From DASRRB01 sp036732755 (GTDB lineage Bacteria; Planctomycetota; B15-G4; SIAN01): 18,389 nucleotides of DNA. The number at the start of each line of letters is the position of its first letter. Positions within the stretch are counted from its first letter, which is position 1. Below, piece after piece: positions 1 to 9,054 of this stretch. The stretch spans positions 1-18,389 of the forward strand of contig DAINBU010000103.1 of assembly GCA_036732755.1 (NCBI GenBank), given 5' to 3'. The notes beneath the pieces were generated by a model. That model searched no databases. It had not been told where the DNA came from and worked only from the letters and a program-made list of their open reading frames with translations. The translations under genes and the position numbers were made by a program.

Positions 1-1
1 G

Positions 2-1630
2 ACGGGCGACCTCGTCGCCGGCGTCACGCTGGCCGCCTACGCCGTCCCGGTCTCGCTCGCCTACGCCGGGCTCGCGGGGCTGCCGCCGCAGGTCGGCCTC
101 TACGGCTACCTGCTCGGCGGCATCGCCTACGCGCTGTTCGGCAGCTCGCGCCACCTCGCGGTCGGCCCGACGTCGGCGATCTCGCTCATGGTCGCGACCA
201 CGGTCGCCTCGATGGCCGACGGCAACGCGGTCCGCTACGCTCAGATCGCCGCGCTCGCCGCGCTGGTCGTCGGCGGGCTGAGCCTGATCGCCTGGCTGCT
301 GCGCCTCAGCGCGCTGACCAGCTTCATCAGCGAGACGATCCTGCTCGGCTTCAAGGCGGGTGCCGGGCTCAGCATCGCCTCGACGCAGCTCGCGGCGCTG
401 ATCGGCGTGAAGGGGGGCGGCGACCACTTCTTCGCGCGCGTCTGGAACGTCTGCACGCAGCTCGGCGACGCGACGCCCGCCATCGCGCTGGTCGGGCTCT
501 CGGCGCTCGCGCTGATCGTGCTCGGAGAGAAGCTGCTGCCGGGCCGCCCGATCGCGCTGATCATCGTGGTCCTCTCGATCGTCGCGGTCTCCACGACGTC
601 GCTCCGCGAGCACGGCGTCGTCACGGTCGGGACGATCCCCGGCGGCCTGCCCGCCTTCCAATGGCCGGGGCTGCGCATCCGGGACGTCGACGGCCTGGTC
701 CCGCTCGCGCTCGGCGTGCTGCTGCTCGCCTACATCGAAGGGGTCTCGGCGGCGCGCACCTTCGCGGAGAAGCACGGCTACCCGCTCGACGCGCGCCAGG
801 AGCTGCTCGGGCTCGCCGCGGCGAACTTCGCCACCGGCCTCTTCGGCGGCTACGCGGTGGCCGGCGGCCTCTCGCAGTCGGCCGTCAACGAGAAGTCGGG
901 GGCGAAGACGCCGTTCTCGATCCTCGTCGCGTCGGGGACGATCTCGCTCTGCCTCCTCTTCCTGACCGGTCTCGTCGCCGACCTCCCCAAGGCGGTCCTC
1001 GCGGCGATCGTCCTGGTCGCGGTCTCCGGGCTGATCAAGGTGAAGGAGATCGTGCGGCTGCGCCGGGTGAGCCGCATGGAGTTCCGCATCGCGATGATCG
1101 CGCTGGTCGCCGTGCTCCTGCTCGGGATCCTGAAGGGGATCCTGCTCGCGGCGATCGCGTCGATCCTCTTCCTGCTCCATCGCGCGGCGCGGCCGCACGT
1201 CGCGATCCTCGGCAGGATCCCGGGTACTCGCCGCTTCTCGGACCTCCTGCGCCACACCGACAACGAGCCGGTGGCCGGCACGCTCCTCGTGCGCGTCGAG
1301 TCGTCGCTCCTCTACTTCAACGCCGCGCACGTCGCGGAGACGGTCCTCGCGCGCGTCCGCTCCGCAGGCGACGGCCTCGAGCGCGTGATCTTCGACCTCT
1401 CCGCCTCGCCGACGGTCGACCTCGCCGGCGCGAAGATGTTCGAGCGCCTGCACGACGAGCTCGCCAAGCGGAAGGTCACGCTGCACCTCGTCGAGGCGCG
1501 CTCGAGCGTGCGCGAGCTGCTGCGCGCCGAGGGGCTCGAGGCGAGGGTCGGCAAGATCGACCGCTTCAGCACCGTCGCCGACGCGGTCGAGCGCGTCGAG
1601 GCGAAGGGCCCGGCGGCAGCGTCCGGCTGA
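2..1630 (+). CDS. SulP family inorganic anion transporter with C-terminal STAS domain (5' end missing)
   Basis: Secondary anion transporter of the SulP/SLC26 family, which moves sulfate, bicarbonate or related anions across the inner membrane; the substrate here cannot be read from sequence. The open frame runs from base 2, so the gene starts outside the window and the ATG at 188 is internal. The family's N-terminal motifs lie before that ATG: GDLVAGVTLAAYAVP, GLPPQVGLYGYL and GPTSAISL. Many hydrophobic helices follow. The last ~115 residues (about 1270-1610) form a STAS domain, with ESSLLYFNAAHV and IFDLSASPTVDLAGA. About 542 residues are visible, so only a few tens should be missing from a usual SulP. 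The stop is 3 nt before cydA, which suggests one transcript with the oxidase genes. Confidence 0.93.
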   Translation, partial: TGDLVAGVTLAAYAVPVSLAYAGLAGLPPQVGLYGYLLGGIAYALFGSSRHLAVGPTSAISLMVATTVASMADGNAVRYAQIAALAALVVGGLSLIAWLLRLSALTSFISETILLGFKAGAGLSIASTQLAALIGVKGGGDHFFARVWNVCTQLGDATPAIALVGLSALALIVLGEKLLPGRPIALIIVVLSIVAVSTTSLREHGVVTVGTIPGGLPAFQWPGLRIRDVDGLVPLALGVLLLAYIEGVSAARTFAEKHGYPLDARQELLGLAAANFATGLFGGYAVAGGLSQSAVNEKSGAKTPFSILVASGTISLCLLFLTGLVADLPKAVLAAIVLVAVSGLIKVKEIVRLRRVSRMEFRIAMIALVAVLLLGILKGILLAAIASILFLLHRAARPHVAILGRIPGTRRFSDLLRHTDNEPVAGTLLVRVESSLLYFNAAHVAETVLARVRSAGDGLERVIFDLSASPTVDLAGAKMFERLHDELAKRKVTLHLVEARSSVRELLRAEGLEARVGKIDRFSTVADAVERVEAKGPAAASG

Positions 1631-1633
1631 CCC

Positions 1634-2967
<1,334 letters not shown>

Positions 2968-2971
<4 letters not shown>

Positions 2972-4014
2972 TCGAGCTCTGGTACGCCATCGTCGCGCTG
3001 CTGCTCGCCGCTTACGTCGTGCTCGACGGCTTCGACCTCGGCGCGGGCGCTCTGCACCTGTGGATCGCCCATGTCGACCGCGAGCGCCGGGCGGTGCTCG
3101 GCGCGATCGGCCCGTTCTGGGACGGCAACGAGGTCTGCCTGCTCGCCGCCGGCGGCGCCCTCTTCGTCGCCTTCCCGACCGCGCTCGCCTCCGGCCTCTC
3201 GGGCTTCGCGCTCGCGATCTTCCTCGTGCTCTGGTCGCTGATCCTGCGCGGCATCGCGATCGAGTTCCGCAGCCACGTCGGCGACCCGCTCTGGCGCTCC
3301 GCGTGGGACGCGATCTTCTGCGGCGCGAGCACGCTGCTGCCGGTGCTGCTCGGCGCGGCGCTCGGCAACGTGCTGCGCGGCGTCCCGCTCGACGAGCACG
3401 GCTGGTTCGAGCTGCCGCTCTTCACCGACTTCTCGGCGAGCCCGCCGGTCGGCGTCCTCGACTGGTACTCGGTGCTGACGGGCGTCTTCGCGCTGGTCGC
3501 GCTCGCGGCGCACGGCGCCGCCTTCCTCGCGTGGCGCGCCGCCGAGCCGGTGCACGAGCGGGCGCGCCGCGTCGCCGCCGCGCTCCGCCTCGCGACCGCC
3601 GTGCTCTGGGTCGCGGCGACCGCCGCGACGGCCCACGTGAACCCGACGCTCTTCCACCATCTGCGCGACCGGCCGCTCGCGTGGCTCGCCGCGGCGGCGG
3701 CGCTCGCCGCGTTCGTCCTCTCCGTCGTCGCGGGGGGGCGCGGCCGCGAGCGCCTCGCCTTCGTCGGGTCGTGCGCGTTCCTCGGCGGGCTGCTCGCCGC
3801 GACGGCTGCGTCGCTCTACCCGATGCTGCTGCGCGGGGTCGGCGTGGGCGCGCACTCGCTCGACGCGGCGAACGCGAGCTCGCCGCGCCACGGACTCGCC
3901 GTCGCGCTCGGCTGGTTCGCGGTCGGGCTCCCCTTCGCGGTCGCCTGGTTCGTCGTGCAGTTCCGCCTGCACCGGCCGCGCGAGCCGGTCGCGTCCGAGG
4001 GCGAGGGGTACTGA
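2968..4014 (+). CDS. cydB: Cytochrome bd-type oxidase subunit II
   Basis: Second integral subunit of the bd oxidase; it carries no haem ligands in known structures and stabilises subunit I. The 348-residue product starts at GTG, read as Met, with IELWYAIVALLLAAYVVLDG. Family motifs follow: DGFDLGAGAL near residue 20, GPFWDGNEVCLLAAGGALF around residues 50-67, and LRGIAIEFRSH near residue 95. About eight hydrophobic segments are visible, and the length is typical. GTG overlaps the cydA stop (GTGA) and sits behind a good Shine-Dalgarno sequence, so translation is likely coupled to cydA. The same frame stays open far upstream through cydA, but that part has no CydB-like sequence and is a GC-rich shadow. 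No cydX-like small ORF was recognised after it. Confidence 0.95.
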
Positions 4015-4036
4015 CGGCGGCGCCAGGGCGCCGCCG
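4015..4036 (+). terminator. Perfect GC hairpin directly after cydB
   Basis: CGGCGGCGCC, then AG, then GGCGCCGCCG form a perfect 10-base inverted repeat that starts on the base after the cydB stop. In RNA the innermost pairs would open to make a loop. No T-run follows, so a classical intrinsic terminator is not shown. It may end or attenuate the SulP-cydAB transcript, or protect its 3' end. Confidence 0.5.
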
Positions 4037-4181
4037 CGCCGCCCCGACCCATATGAGGAAGGAACGCGGCTGGCATGCACGGAGCGGAAGCGAGGCTTCC
4101 AGATCGCGGCGCGCGCGGCGGTCGAACAGGCGCGGCTACCATCGGCGCGCGGTCGCGACGGAGTCGAAGAGCAGGCGCGAC

Positions 4182-4844
4182 ATGGTCGAGGAACAGGAGC
4201 TCACCGGGAAGAGGCTGCGGACGCCGCGTGCCGCGGCGGTCGCAGGCATCCTCTTCTCGCTGCTGCTCGGGACCTCCCTCTTCCTGCTGCGCCTCGCCAC
4301 GATGGGGAGCCTCGCGGGCTCGAAGCCGCTGGCCGAGGTCGACCCGCGCCGCGTCGACGTCGCGCTCCAGCTGATCCCGTTCGCCGGGATCGCGTTCCTC
4401 TGGTTCATCGGCGTGCTGCGCGACCGCCTGAGCCACCGCGAGGACCGCCTCTTCGCGACCGTCTTCCTCGGCAGCGGGCTGCTCTTCCTGGCGATGCTCT
4501 TCGCCGGCGCCGCGGTGATGGGCTCGATCATGCTGGTGCGGACCACGGAGCCGGCCGGGGCGATCGACACCTCCCCGTTCGCGCTGGCGCGCGCGCTCAC
4601 CTCGAACATCGTCAACATCTACGCGATCAAGATGGCGGCCGTCTTCATGGTGGTGACGTCGACGATGGCGTGGAAGACCGGCGTCACGCCGCGCTGGATC
4701 GCCATCGTCGGCTACGCGCTCTCGCTGCCGCTGCTGTTCGGCACGCACATCGTCGACTGGGGCTTCCTGTTCTTCCCGACCTGGGTGCTGCTCGTCAGCA
4801 TCCACATCCTCTCCGACAACCTGCGCCGCCACCCGCCGACATGA
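4182..4844 (+). CDS. Uncharacterised membrane protein, six predicted helices
   Basis: I do not recognise a named family. The 220-residue product has a short charged N-terminus (MVEEQELTGKRLRTPRA) and about six hydrophobic stretches, near residues 18-41, 61-80, 89-117, 141-163, 171-187 and 191-210. It has no signal peptide and no catalytic motif that I can identify. The start at 4182 leaves a membrane protein with a conventional cytoplasmic tail. The frame is open back to an ATG at 4053, but the extra 43 residues are Arg-rich and look like read-through of intergenic DNA. An AGCAGG-like sequence precedes 4182, which is weak support. Its stop overlaps the ankyrin gene start (ATGA), so the two are probably co-translated. 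A role linked to cytochrome bd is possible by position only. Confidence 0.75.
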   Translation: MVEEQELTGKRLRTPRAAAVAGILFSLLLGTSLFLLRLATMGSLAGSKPLAEVDPRRVDVALQLIPFAGIAFLWFIGVLRDRLSHREDRLFATVFLGSGLLFLAMLFAGAAVMGSIMLVRTTEPAGAIDTSPFALARALTSNIVNIYAIKMAAVFMVVTSTMAWKTGVTPRWIAIVGYALSLPLLFGTHIVDWGFLFFPTWVLLVSIHILSDNLRRHPPT

Positions 4845-6151
4845 AGACTCCGTCGTCGCTCGCGCCCTGGTACTTCGCGCCGCCCGACGCCGCCGCGATC
4901 GGCGACGCGAGCGCGGACGATCTGGTGCGCCTCGCCTGCATGGACTACGGCGGCTGGAATCCGGAGCGGGCCGCGCGGGCGCGCGCGCTCGACGCGGCCC
5001 GCCCCGATCTCGCGCGCGGCGACCTCCACGCCGCGGCGGCGGTCGGCGACGTCGCGGCCGTCGCGGCGGCGCTCGACCGCGATCCGGCCGCCGTGAATCG
5101 CAAGGGCGGCGCGCTGAATTGGGAGCCGCTGCTCTATTCGTGCTACTCGCGCTTTGACTTGCGCTTCGATTCGCGCTTCGACGGCGCCGACGAGAGCCGC
5201 GCGACGCTCGAGGTCGCGCGCCTGCTCCTCGCGCGCGGCGCCGATCCCGACGCCGGGTTCCTGTGGAAAGGAAACGTCCCGCCCTTCACCGCGCTGACGG
5301 GCGCGTTCGGCGGAGGCGAGGACGGCAACAACGAGCCGCCGCACCGCGACGCGGCGGCGCTCGCGAAGCTCCTGCTCGACGCGGGCGCCGACCCCAACGA
5401 CGGGCAGACCCTCTACAACCGCCACTTCTTTCCCGCCGACGACCACCTCGAGCTCCTCCTCGCGCACGGCCTCGGCCGCGGCGCCGGCGGGACGTGGTAC
5501 CGGCGCTGCGGCACGAGCATGGGCACGCCGGCGGAGCTGCTCGTCGAGGAGCTGTGGGCCGCCGCCGCGAAGAACTACTTCGCGCGCGTGAAGCGGCTCG
5601 TCGCGCACGGCGTCGACGTGAACGCGCCGGGCCGCCGCGACGGCCGGACGCCCTACGAGTCTGCGCTGCGCGCGGGGAACCGCGAGGTCGCGCTCTTCCT
5701 GCGGGAGCACGGCGCGCGCGCGGTCGAGCTCGGACCCGCGGAGGAGCTCGCCGCCGCGTGCGCCGCCGGCGATCGCGCGGCGGCGCGCGCGCTGCTCGCG
5801 AAGGACGCGGGGCTGCTCGCCGCGCTCGGCGCGCACCGGCGGATGGAGCTCGTGCTCGCCGCGGTCGAGGCGCGCCGGACCGAGGGGCTGCGCCTCATGG
5901 CCGAGCTCGGCTTCGACCTGAGCGCGCTCGGCCGCATCACCGCGCTGCACCAGGCCGCGTGGATGGGCGACGTCGAGTTGGTGCAGCTCCTTCTCGATCT
6001 CGGCGCCGATCCCTCCGTCCGCGAACCGACCCACGGCGGGACGCCCGCCGACTGGGCGACCCACAACCGGCAGGCGGAGGCGGCGGCGCTGCTTCGCGCG
6101 CGCGGAACGCCGCCGCCGCGCTCATTTCCCGGCGGAGCCCGCGGGGAGTGA
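4841..6151 (+). CDS. Ankyrin-repeat protein
   Basis: Probably a soluble cytoplasmic protein of 436 residues that binds other proteins; the partner is unknown. Ankyrin helices are clear: DLHAAAAVGDVAAVAAAL, LEVARLLLARGADPDAG, LAKLLLDAGADPNDG, VKRLVAHGVDVNA with GRTPYESALRAGNREVALFL, and near the end TALHQAAWMGDVELVQLLLD with LGADPSV. Segments such as NWEPLLYSCYSRF and PPFTALTGAFGGGEDG break the regular 33-residue pattern and are, from memory, typical of one bacterial ankyrin family. There is no signal peptide or membrane segment. The ATG overlaps the previous stop by 4 nt, implying coupling. The last 30 bases overlap the 3' end of the opposing DUF4239 gene. An internal three-copy 12-nt repeat encodes SRFD/LRFD/SRFD. 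Confidence 0.88.
   Translation: MKTPSSLAPWYFAPPDAAAIGDASADDLVRLACMDYGGWNPERAARARALDAARPDLARGDLHAAAAVGDVAAVAAALDRDPAAVNRKGGALNWEPLLYSCYSRFDLRFDSRFDGADESRATLEVARLLLARGADPDAGFLWKGNVPPFTALTGAFGGGEDGNNEPPHRDAAALAKLLLDAGADPNDGQTLYNRHFFPADDHLELLLAHGLGRGAGGTWYRRCGTSMGTPAELLVEELWAAAAKNYFARVKRLVAHGVDVNAPGRRDGRTPYESALRAGNREVALFLREHGARAVELGPAEELAAACAAGDRAAARALLAKDAGLLAALGAHRRMELVLAAVEARRTEGLRLMAELGFDLSALGRITALHQAAWMGDVELVQLLLDLGADPSVREPTHGGTPADWATHNRQAEAAALLRARGTPPPRSFPGGARGE
5147..5182 (+). repeat. Three tandem 12-nt copies in the ankyrin gene
   Basis: Units TCGCGCTTTGAC, TTGCGCTTCGAT and TCGCGCTTCGAC run head to tail and encode SRFD, LRFD and SRFD. The copies differ only at silent sites and at one Ser/Leu codon. 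This looks like an in-frame slippage expansion in the loop after NWEPLLYSCY. Confidence 0.8.
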
Positions 6152-6946
6152 CGGGGCGGGCGACGCGTGGATCGCTGCCTGCAGGTCGAGCAGCGGCTGC
6201 TGGCTCACCAGGATGAAGCCCTCGCGCGGCCGGTCGAGGTCGATGATCAGCACGATCACCGCGACCAGCAGCAGCGGGATGAGCGAGCGCAGCCAGTGGC
6301 GCTGCTCGCCCTTGCGGCCCGCCGCGTAGCCGACCAGCCCGACCGAGGCGAGCGCGACGGAGATCAGCAGCCCGATCACGATCGAGGGCACGTGGTCGCG
6401 ATGGGCGCGCAGCCGCTCCGCATGCACGTCGATCACGGCGTTCACCGCGTCGATCAGGAGGGAGTCGGTCAGCGTGGCCGGCCGCCCCGCGACCGAGCGG
6501 ACCGTCGCGCTCCAGATCGACTCCTGGAGCCGGTCGCTCTTCTCCAGCAGCGCCGCGTGCGTCTTCGGGTCGCGGCCGGCGTACGAGAAGCTGCAGCGCA
6601 GGTCGACGTAGTCGCGCATGAGCTCGCGCAGCTCGCGGCGGGACGTCTCGGGCGCAAAGTCGGTGCGCAGCCACGCCGTCCCGATCGCGTTCGACTCCTT
6701 GACGACCAGCTGCTTGCGGTTGTCGAAATGGGCCGACACGACGGAGTAGGTGAACGCGAGCAGCAGCGCGAGGAGCCCGAGCGCCGCTCCCGAGAGGCTC
6801 CACCCCTCGTCGTTCTTCTCGCCGAAGCGCGCGCGGTCGTGGTCGCCGTAGCGCCGGCCGAACGCGAGGGCGCCGAGCATCGCCGCGAGCAGCCCGAGCG
6901 CGACCAACCACTCCGGAACGTCGAACATGAAGGCGTCCACTTCCAT
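6122..6946 (-). CDS. DUF4239 (bestrophin-like) membrane protein
   Basis: Inner-membrane protein of 274 residues matching the DUF4239 pattern; its biochemical role is not established. There are two N-terminal helices (about residues 11-30 and 52-70), then the conserved stretch HFDNRKQLVVKESNAIGTAW. A hydrophilic middle is followed by two helices (about 183-205 and 215-235) ending in IIDLDRPREGFI and SQQPLLDLQ, the family's C-terminal signature. The ATG at 6946 follows GGGAGAA (6955-6961) by 8 nt, which supports this start over the in-frame ATG six codons on. It is transcribed away from the lipoprotein gene at 7075 and runs tail-to-tail 30 bases into the ankyrin gene. Identification rests on remembered family motifs. 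Confidence 0.87.
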   Translation of the reverse strand: MEVDAFMFDVPEWLVALGLLAAMLGALAFGRRYGDHDRARFGEKNDEGWSLSGAALGLLALLLAFTYSVVSAHFDNRKQLVVKESNAIGTAWLRTDFAPETSRRELRELMRDYVDLRCSFSYAGRDPKTHAALLEKSDRLQESIWSATVRSVAGRPATLTDSLLIDAVNAVIDVHAERLRAHRDHVPSIVIGLLISVALASVGLVGYAAGRKGEQRHWLRSLIPLLLVAVIVLIIDLDRPREGFILVSQQPLLDLQAAIHASPAPSLPAGSAGK

Positions 6947-7016
6947 GCCGCGCGTTCTCCCGAAAACGAAGCGTCTCGAATTGGGAGCCTGCGCCGGATT
7001 GAAGGCGCGGTGTCGG

Positions 7017-7031
7017 GCGGTACGGTACCGC
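7017..7031. promoter_or_regulatory. 15-bp perfect inverted repeat between divergent genes
   Basis: GCGGTAC-G-GTACCGC lies in the 128-bp gap between the DUF4239 and lipoprotein genes, 43 bp before the lipoprotein ATG. Two 7-base arms around one base are the size of a dimeric regulator's operator. No convincing sigma-70 boxes were found beside it, so the regulatory role is inferred. Confidence 0.35.
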
Positions 7032-7074
7032 GTCTCGCGACCGGCCGGATCGACGGGAACCAGGAGACGCGCGC

Positions 7075-7884
7075 ATGCGACGAGCGAGCGACGGCGACCG
7101 AGTCGAGGTTCCCGCGGCGGGGCGCCGGGTCGGAGCGGTCGCGCTCGCGGCGCTGCTCGCGGGCTGCAGCGCGGCGCCGCCGCGACCGCCGTCCGCGCCC
7201 GAATGCGCGTCCCCGGCCGCCGAACCGGCCGCCGAGCCGTTCGCCGAGCCCTTCGCCGAACCGTTCACCGCTCCGTTCGCCGGTTTCTCCCTCGATCCCG
7301 ACCCCGTGGAGCAGGACCGCGACTCGATCCCGCCGCCGATGGACACGCGCATGTCCTACGAGCGCGGTCCGAGCGAGCGGTTCAACTGGGGCCACATCAC
7401 GCTCGACGCCGAATGGATCCCCGCGATGTGGGTGACCGCCGACGTCGACTCGGACGGCGTGTCCGGCACGCGCGGCGACCTCGACACCGGGAGCGGGATC
7501 GCGCTGCGCGCCGGCTTCGGCAGCAATCAGCAGAACATCGGCGTCCTCTACATGGGGACGTGGCACGACGAGGCGGTCTCGGGCCGCGGCGCGAGCACGC
7601 AGCAGCTGCTGCTCGACTTCCTCTACCGCGCGCCGGTCGCGGAGATGAACGGCCTGGTCTGGATCGAGGTCGACGCCGGCGTAGGCGGGGCGGAGCTCGC
7701 CTTCGACAGCGACCAGTTCGACCGCCAAGTGACCGGCTCGGCGCTGCTCCACGGCGACCTCGAGTTCATGCTCGGGCGCAATTTCTGCCTCGCGGTCGGC
7801 GGCGGCGGCTTCATCTGGGGCAACTTCGGCGACACCATCGCCTACGGCACGTACATCACGCTCGGCGCCAAGCTGCTCTTTTGA
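7075..7884 (+). CDS. Lipoprotein, possible outer-membrane beta-structured protein
   Basis: Function not recognised. The 269-residue product has a basic N-terminus, a hydrophobic run (AVALAALLAG) and a lipobox at LLAG-C31, so it should be exported, lipidated and retained in the envelope. Residues 32-70 are a Pro/Ala-rich tether with the repeat AEPFAEPFAEPF. From about residue 105 the sequence alternates polar and hydrophobic residues with many Gly and aromatic residues (HITLDAEWIPAMWVTADVD, ALRAGFGSNQQNIGVLYMG). It ends in LGAKLLF, with the terminal Phe common in outer-membrane beta-barrels, so a lipid-anchored or barrel-like outer-membrane protein is plausible. AGGAGA at 7062-7067, seven bases before the ATG, supports the start. 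It is divergent from DUF4239 and convergent with the ABC permease. Confidence 0.82.
   Translation: MRRASDGDRVEVPAAGRRVGAVALAALLAGCSAAPPRPPSAPECASPAAEPAAEPFAEPFAEPFTAPFAGFSLDPDPVEQDRDSIPPPMDTRMSYERGPSERFNWGHITLDAEWIPAMWVTADVDSDGVSGTRGDLDTGSGIALRAGFGSNQQNIGVLYMGTWHDEAVSGRGASTQQLLLDFLYRAPVAEMNGLVWIEVDAGVGGAELAFDSDQFDRQVTGSALLHGDLEFMLGRNFCLAVGGGGFIWGNFGDTIAYGTYITLGAKLLF
7219..7281 (+). repeat. Degenerate tandem repeat encoding AEPF units
   Basis: Imperfect 9-12 nt units (for example GCCGAGCCGTTC and GCCGAGCCCTTC) encode AEP, AAEPF, AEPF, AEPF and TAPF at residues 49-68 of the lipoprotein. This is a flexible spacer just after the lipid anchor, and its copy number probably varies between strains. 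Confidence 0.75.
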
Positions 7885-7886
7885 GG

Positions 7887-7907
7887 TGACGCCCGCGCGC
7901 GGCGTCA
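7887..7907. terminator. Candidate bidirectional terminator between convergent genes
   Basis: TGACGCC, seven bases, then GGCGTCA form a perfect 7-bp stem between the lipoprotein stop (7884) and the ABC permease. The right arm contains the permease stop codon. Neither side has a T-run. The position between two converging genes is the main argument. Confidence 0.45.
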
Positions 7908-9047
7908 GTCGAGCGTCTTCTGGTAGCGCCCGACCCCGAGCACGATCGCGACCGCGGCGAAGAGGGCGATCGGCCAGAGCTCCTGCCCGATCTGCGGCGC
8001 GCCGTTCCCCTTGAGCAGGATGCCGCGCACGATGCGCAGGAAGTGGGTCAGCGGGAGGACCTCGCCGATCCGCTGCGCCCAGACCGGCATCCCGCGGAAC
8101 GGGAACATGAAGCCGGAGAGCAGCAGCGACGGCAGGAAGAAGAAGAACGACATCTGCACCGCCTGCAGCTGGTTCTTCGCGAGCGTCGAGAAGGTGATCC
8201 CCATCGCGAGGTTGGCGACGATGAAGAGGAACGCCGCCGCGAGCAGCAGCCCGATGTCGCCCAGCATCGGCACGTGGAACAGGAAGCGCGCCGCGACCAG
8301 GATCAGCCCGACCTGGAGGTATCCGACCAGGATGTAGGGGACGATCTTCCCGCACAGCACCTCGAGCGGGCGCGTCGGCATCGAGAGCAGGTTCTCCATC
8401 GTGCCGCGCTCGCGCTCGCGCGTGATCGCGAGCCCCGTGATCATCACGAGCGTCATGGTGAGCACGACGCCCATCAGCCCGGGCACGATGTTCCACTGCG
8501 TGTTCGCCTCGGGGTTGTAGAGCGCGTGCACGCGCAGCTCGACGGCGTCGGGCACCTCGGCCAGCCACGCGAGCGCCCCCTTGAAGTCGTCGTGGAACGC
8601 CGTGTCGAGGAGCGAGCGCACCGCGTTGGTCGCGTTGCTGGTCGCCGCCGGGTCGCTCGCGTCGGCCTCGAGCAGCACCGCCGGCCGGTCGCCGCGCAGG
8701 AGATCGCGCGAGAAGTCCGTCGGGATGTCGACCACGAACTGGACCTCGCCGCGCGCCAGCGCCTGCTTCGCCTCCTCCTCGCTCCGGACCTCGCGCACGA
8801 AGTCGAAGTAGTCGCTGTTGCGGATCGCGGCGAGCAGCGTGCGCCCCTGCGGCCCGCGGTCGGAGAGCAGCACCGCCGCCGGCAGGTGCTTGGGGTCGGA
8901 GTTGATCGCGTAGCCGAACAGCACCAGCTGCAGCAGCGGGATGCCGACCATCATCCCGAACGTCACGCGGTCGCGACGCATCTGGATGAACTCCTTCACG
9001 ACCATCGCGCCGAACCGGCCGATCGAGAAGGCGTTGCGCGCGCTCAT
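7905..9047 (-). CDS. ABC-2 type transporter permease
   Basis: Membrane subunit of an exporter of the YhhJ/YbhR/DrrB type, 380 residues. It starts MSARNAFSIGRFGAMVVKEF, has a first helix (VTFGMMVGIPLLQLVLFGYA), then an extracytoplasmic domain of roughly 140 residues beginning INSDPKHLPAAVL. A C-terminal membrane domain of about five helices contains RERERGTMENLLSMPTRPLE, the conserved cytoplasmic coupling segment. The ATG at 9047 lies behind GAGG with a 5-nt spacer, 7 nt after the ATPase stop; the frame is open further upstream but only as a shadow of the ATPase gene. It is the last gene of the five-gene - strand cluster and probably pairs as a homodimer with the ATPase. The substrate is unknown; the upstream sugar-nucleotide genes suggest a glycan or glycosylated compound. 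Confidence 0.93.
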   Translation of the reverse strand: MSARNAFSIGRFGAMVVKEFIQMRRDRVTFGMMVGIPLLQLVLFGYAINSDPKHLPAAVLLSDRGPQGRTLLAAIRNSDYFDFVREVRSEEEAKQALARGEVQFVVDIPTDFSRDLLRGDRPAVLLEADASDPAATSNATNAVRSLLDTAFHDDFKGALAWLAEVPDAVELRVHALYNPEANTQWNIVPGLMGVVLTMTLVMITGLAITRERERGTMENLLSMPTRPLEVLCGKIVPYILVGYLQVGLILVAARFLFHVPMLGDIGLLLAAAFLFIVANLAMGITFSTLAKNQLQAVQMSFFFFLPSLLLSGFMFPFRGMPVWAQRIGEVLPLTHFLRIVRGILLKGNGAPQIGQELWPIALFAAVAIVLGVGRYQKTLD

Positions 9048-9054
9048 CGGGGCC

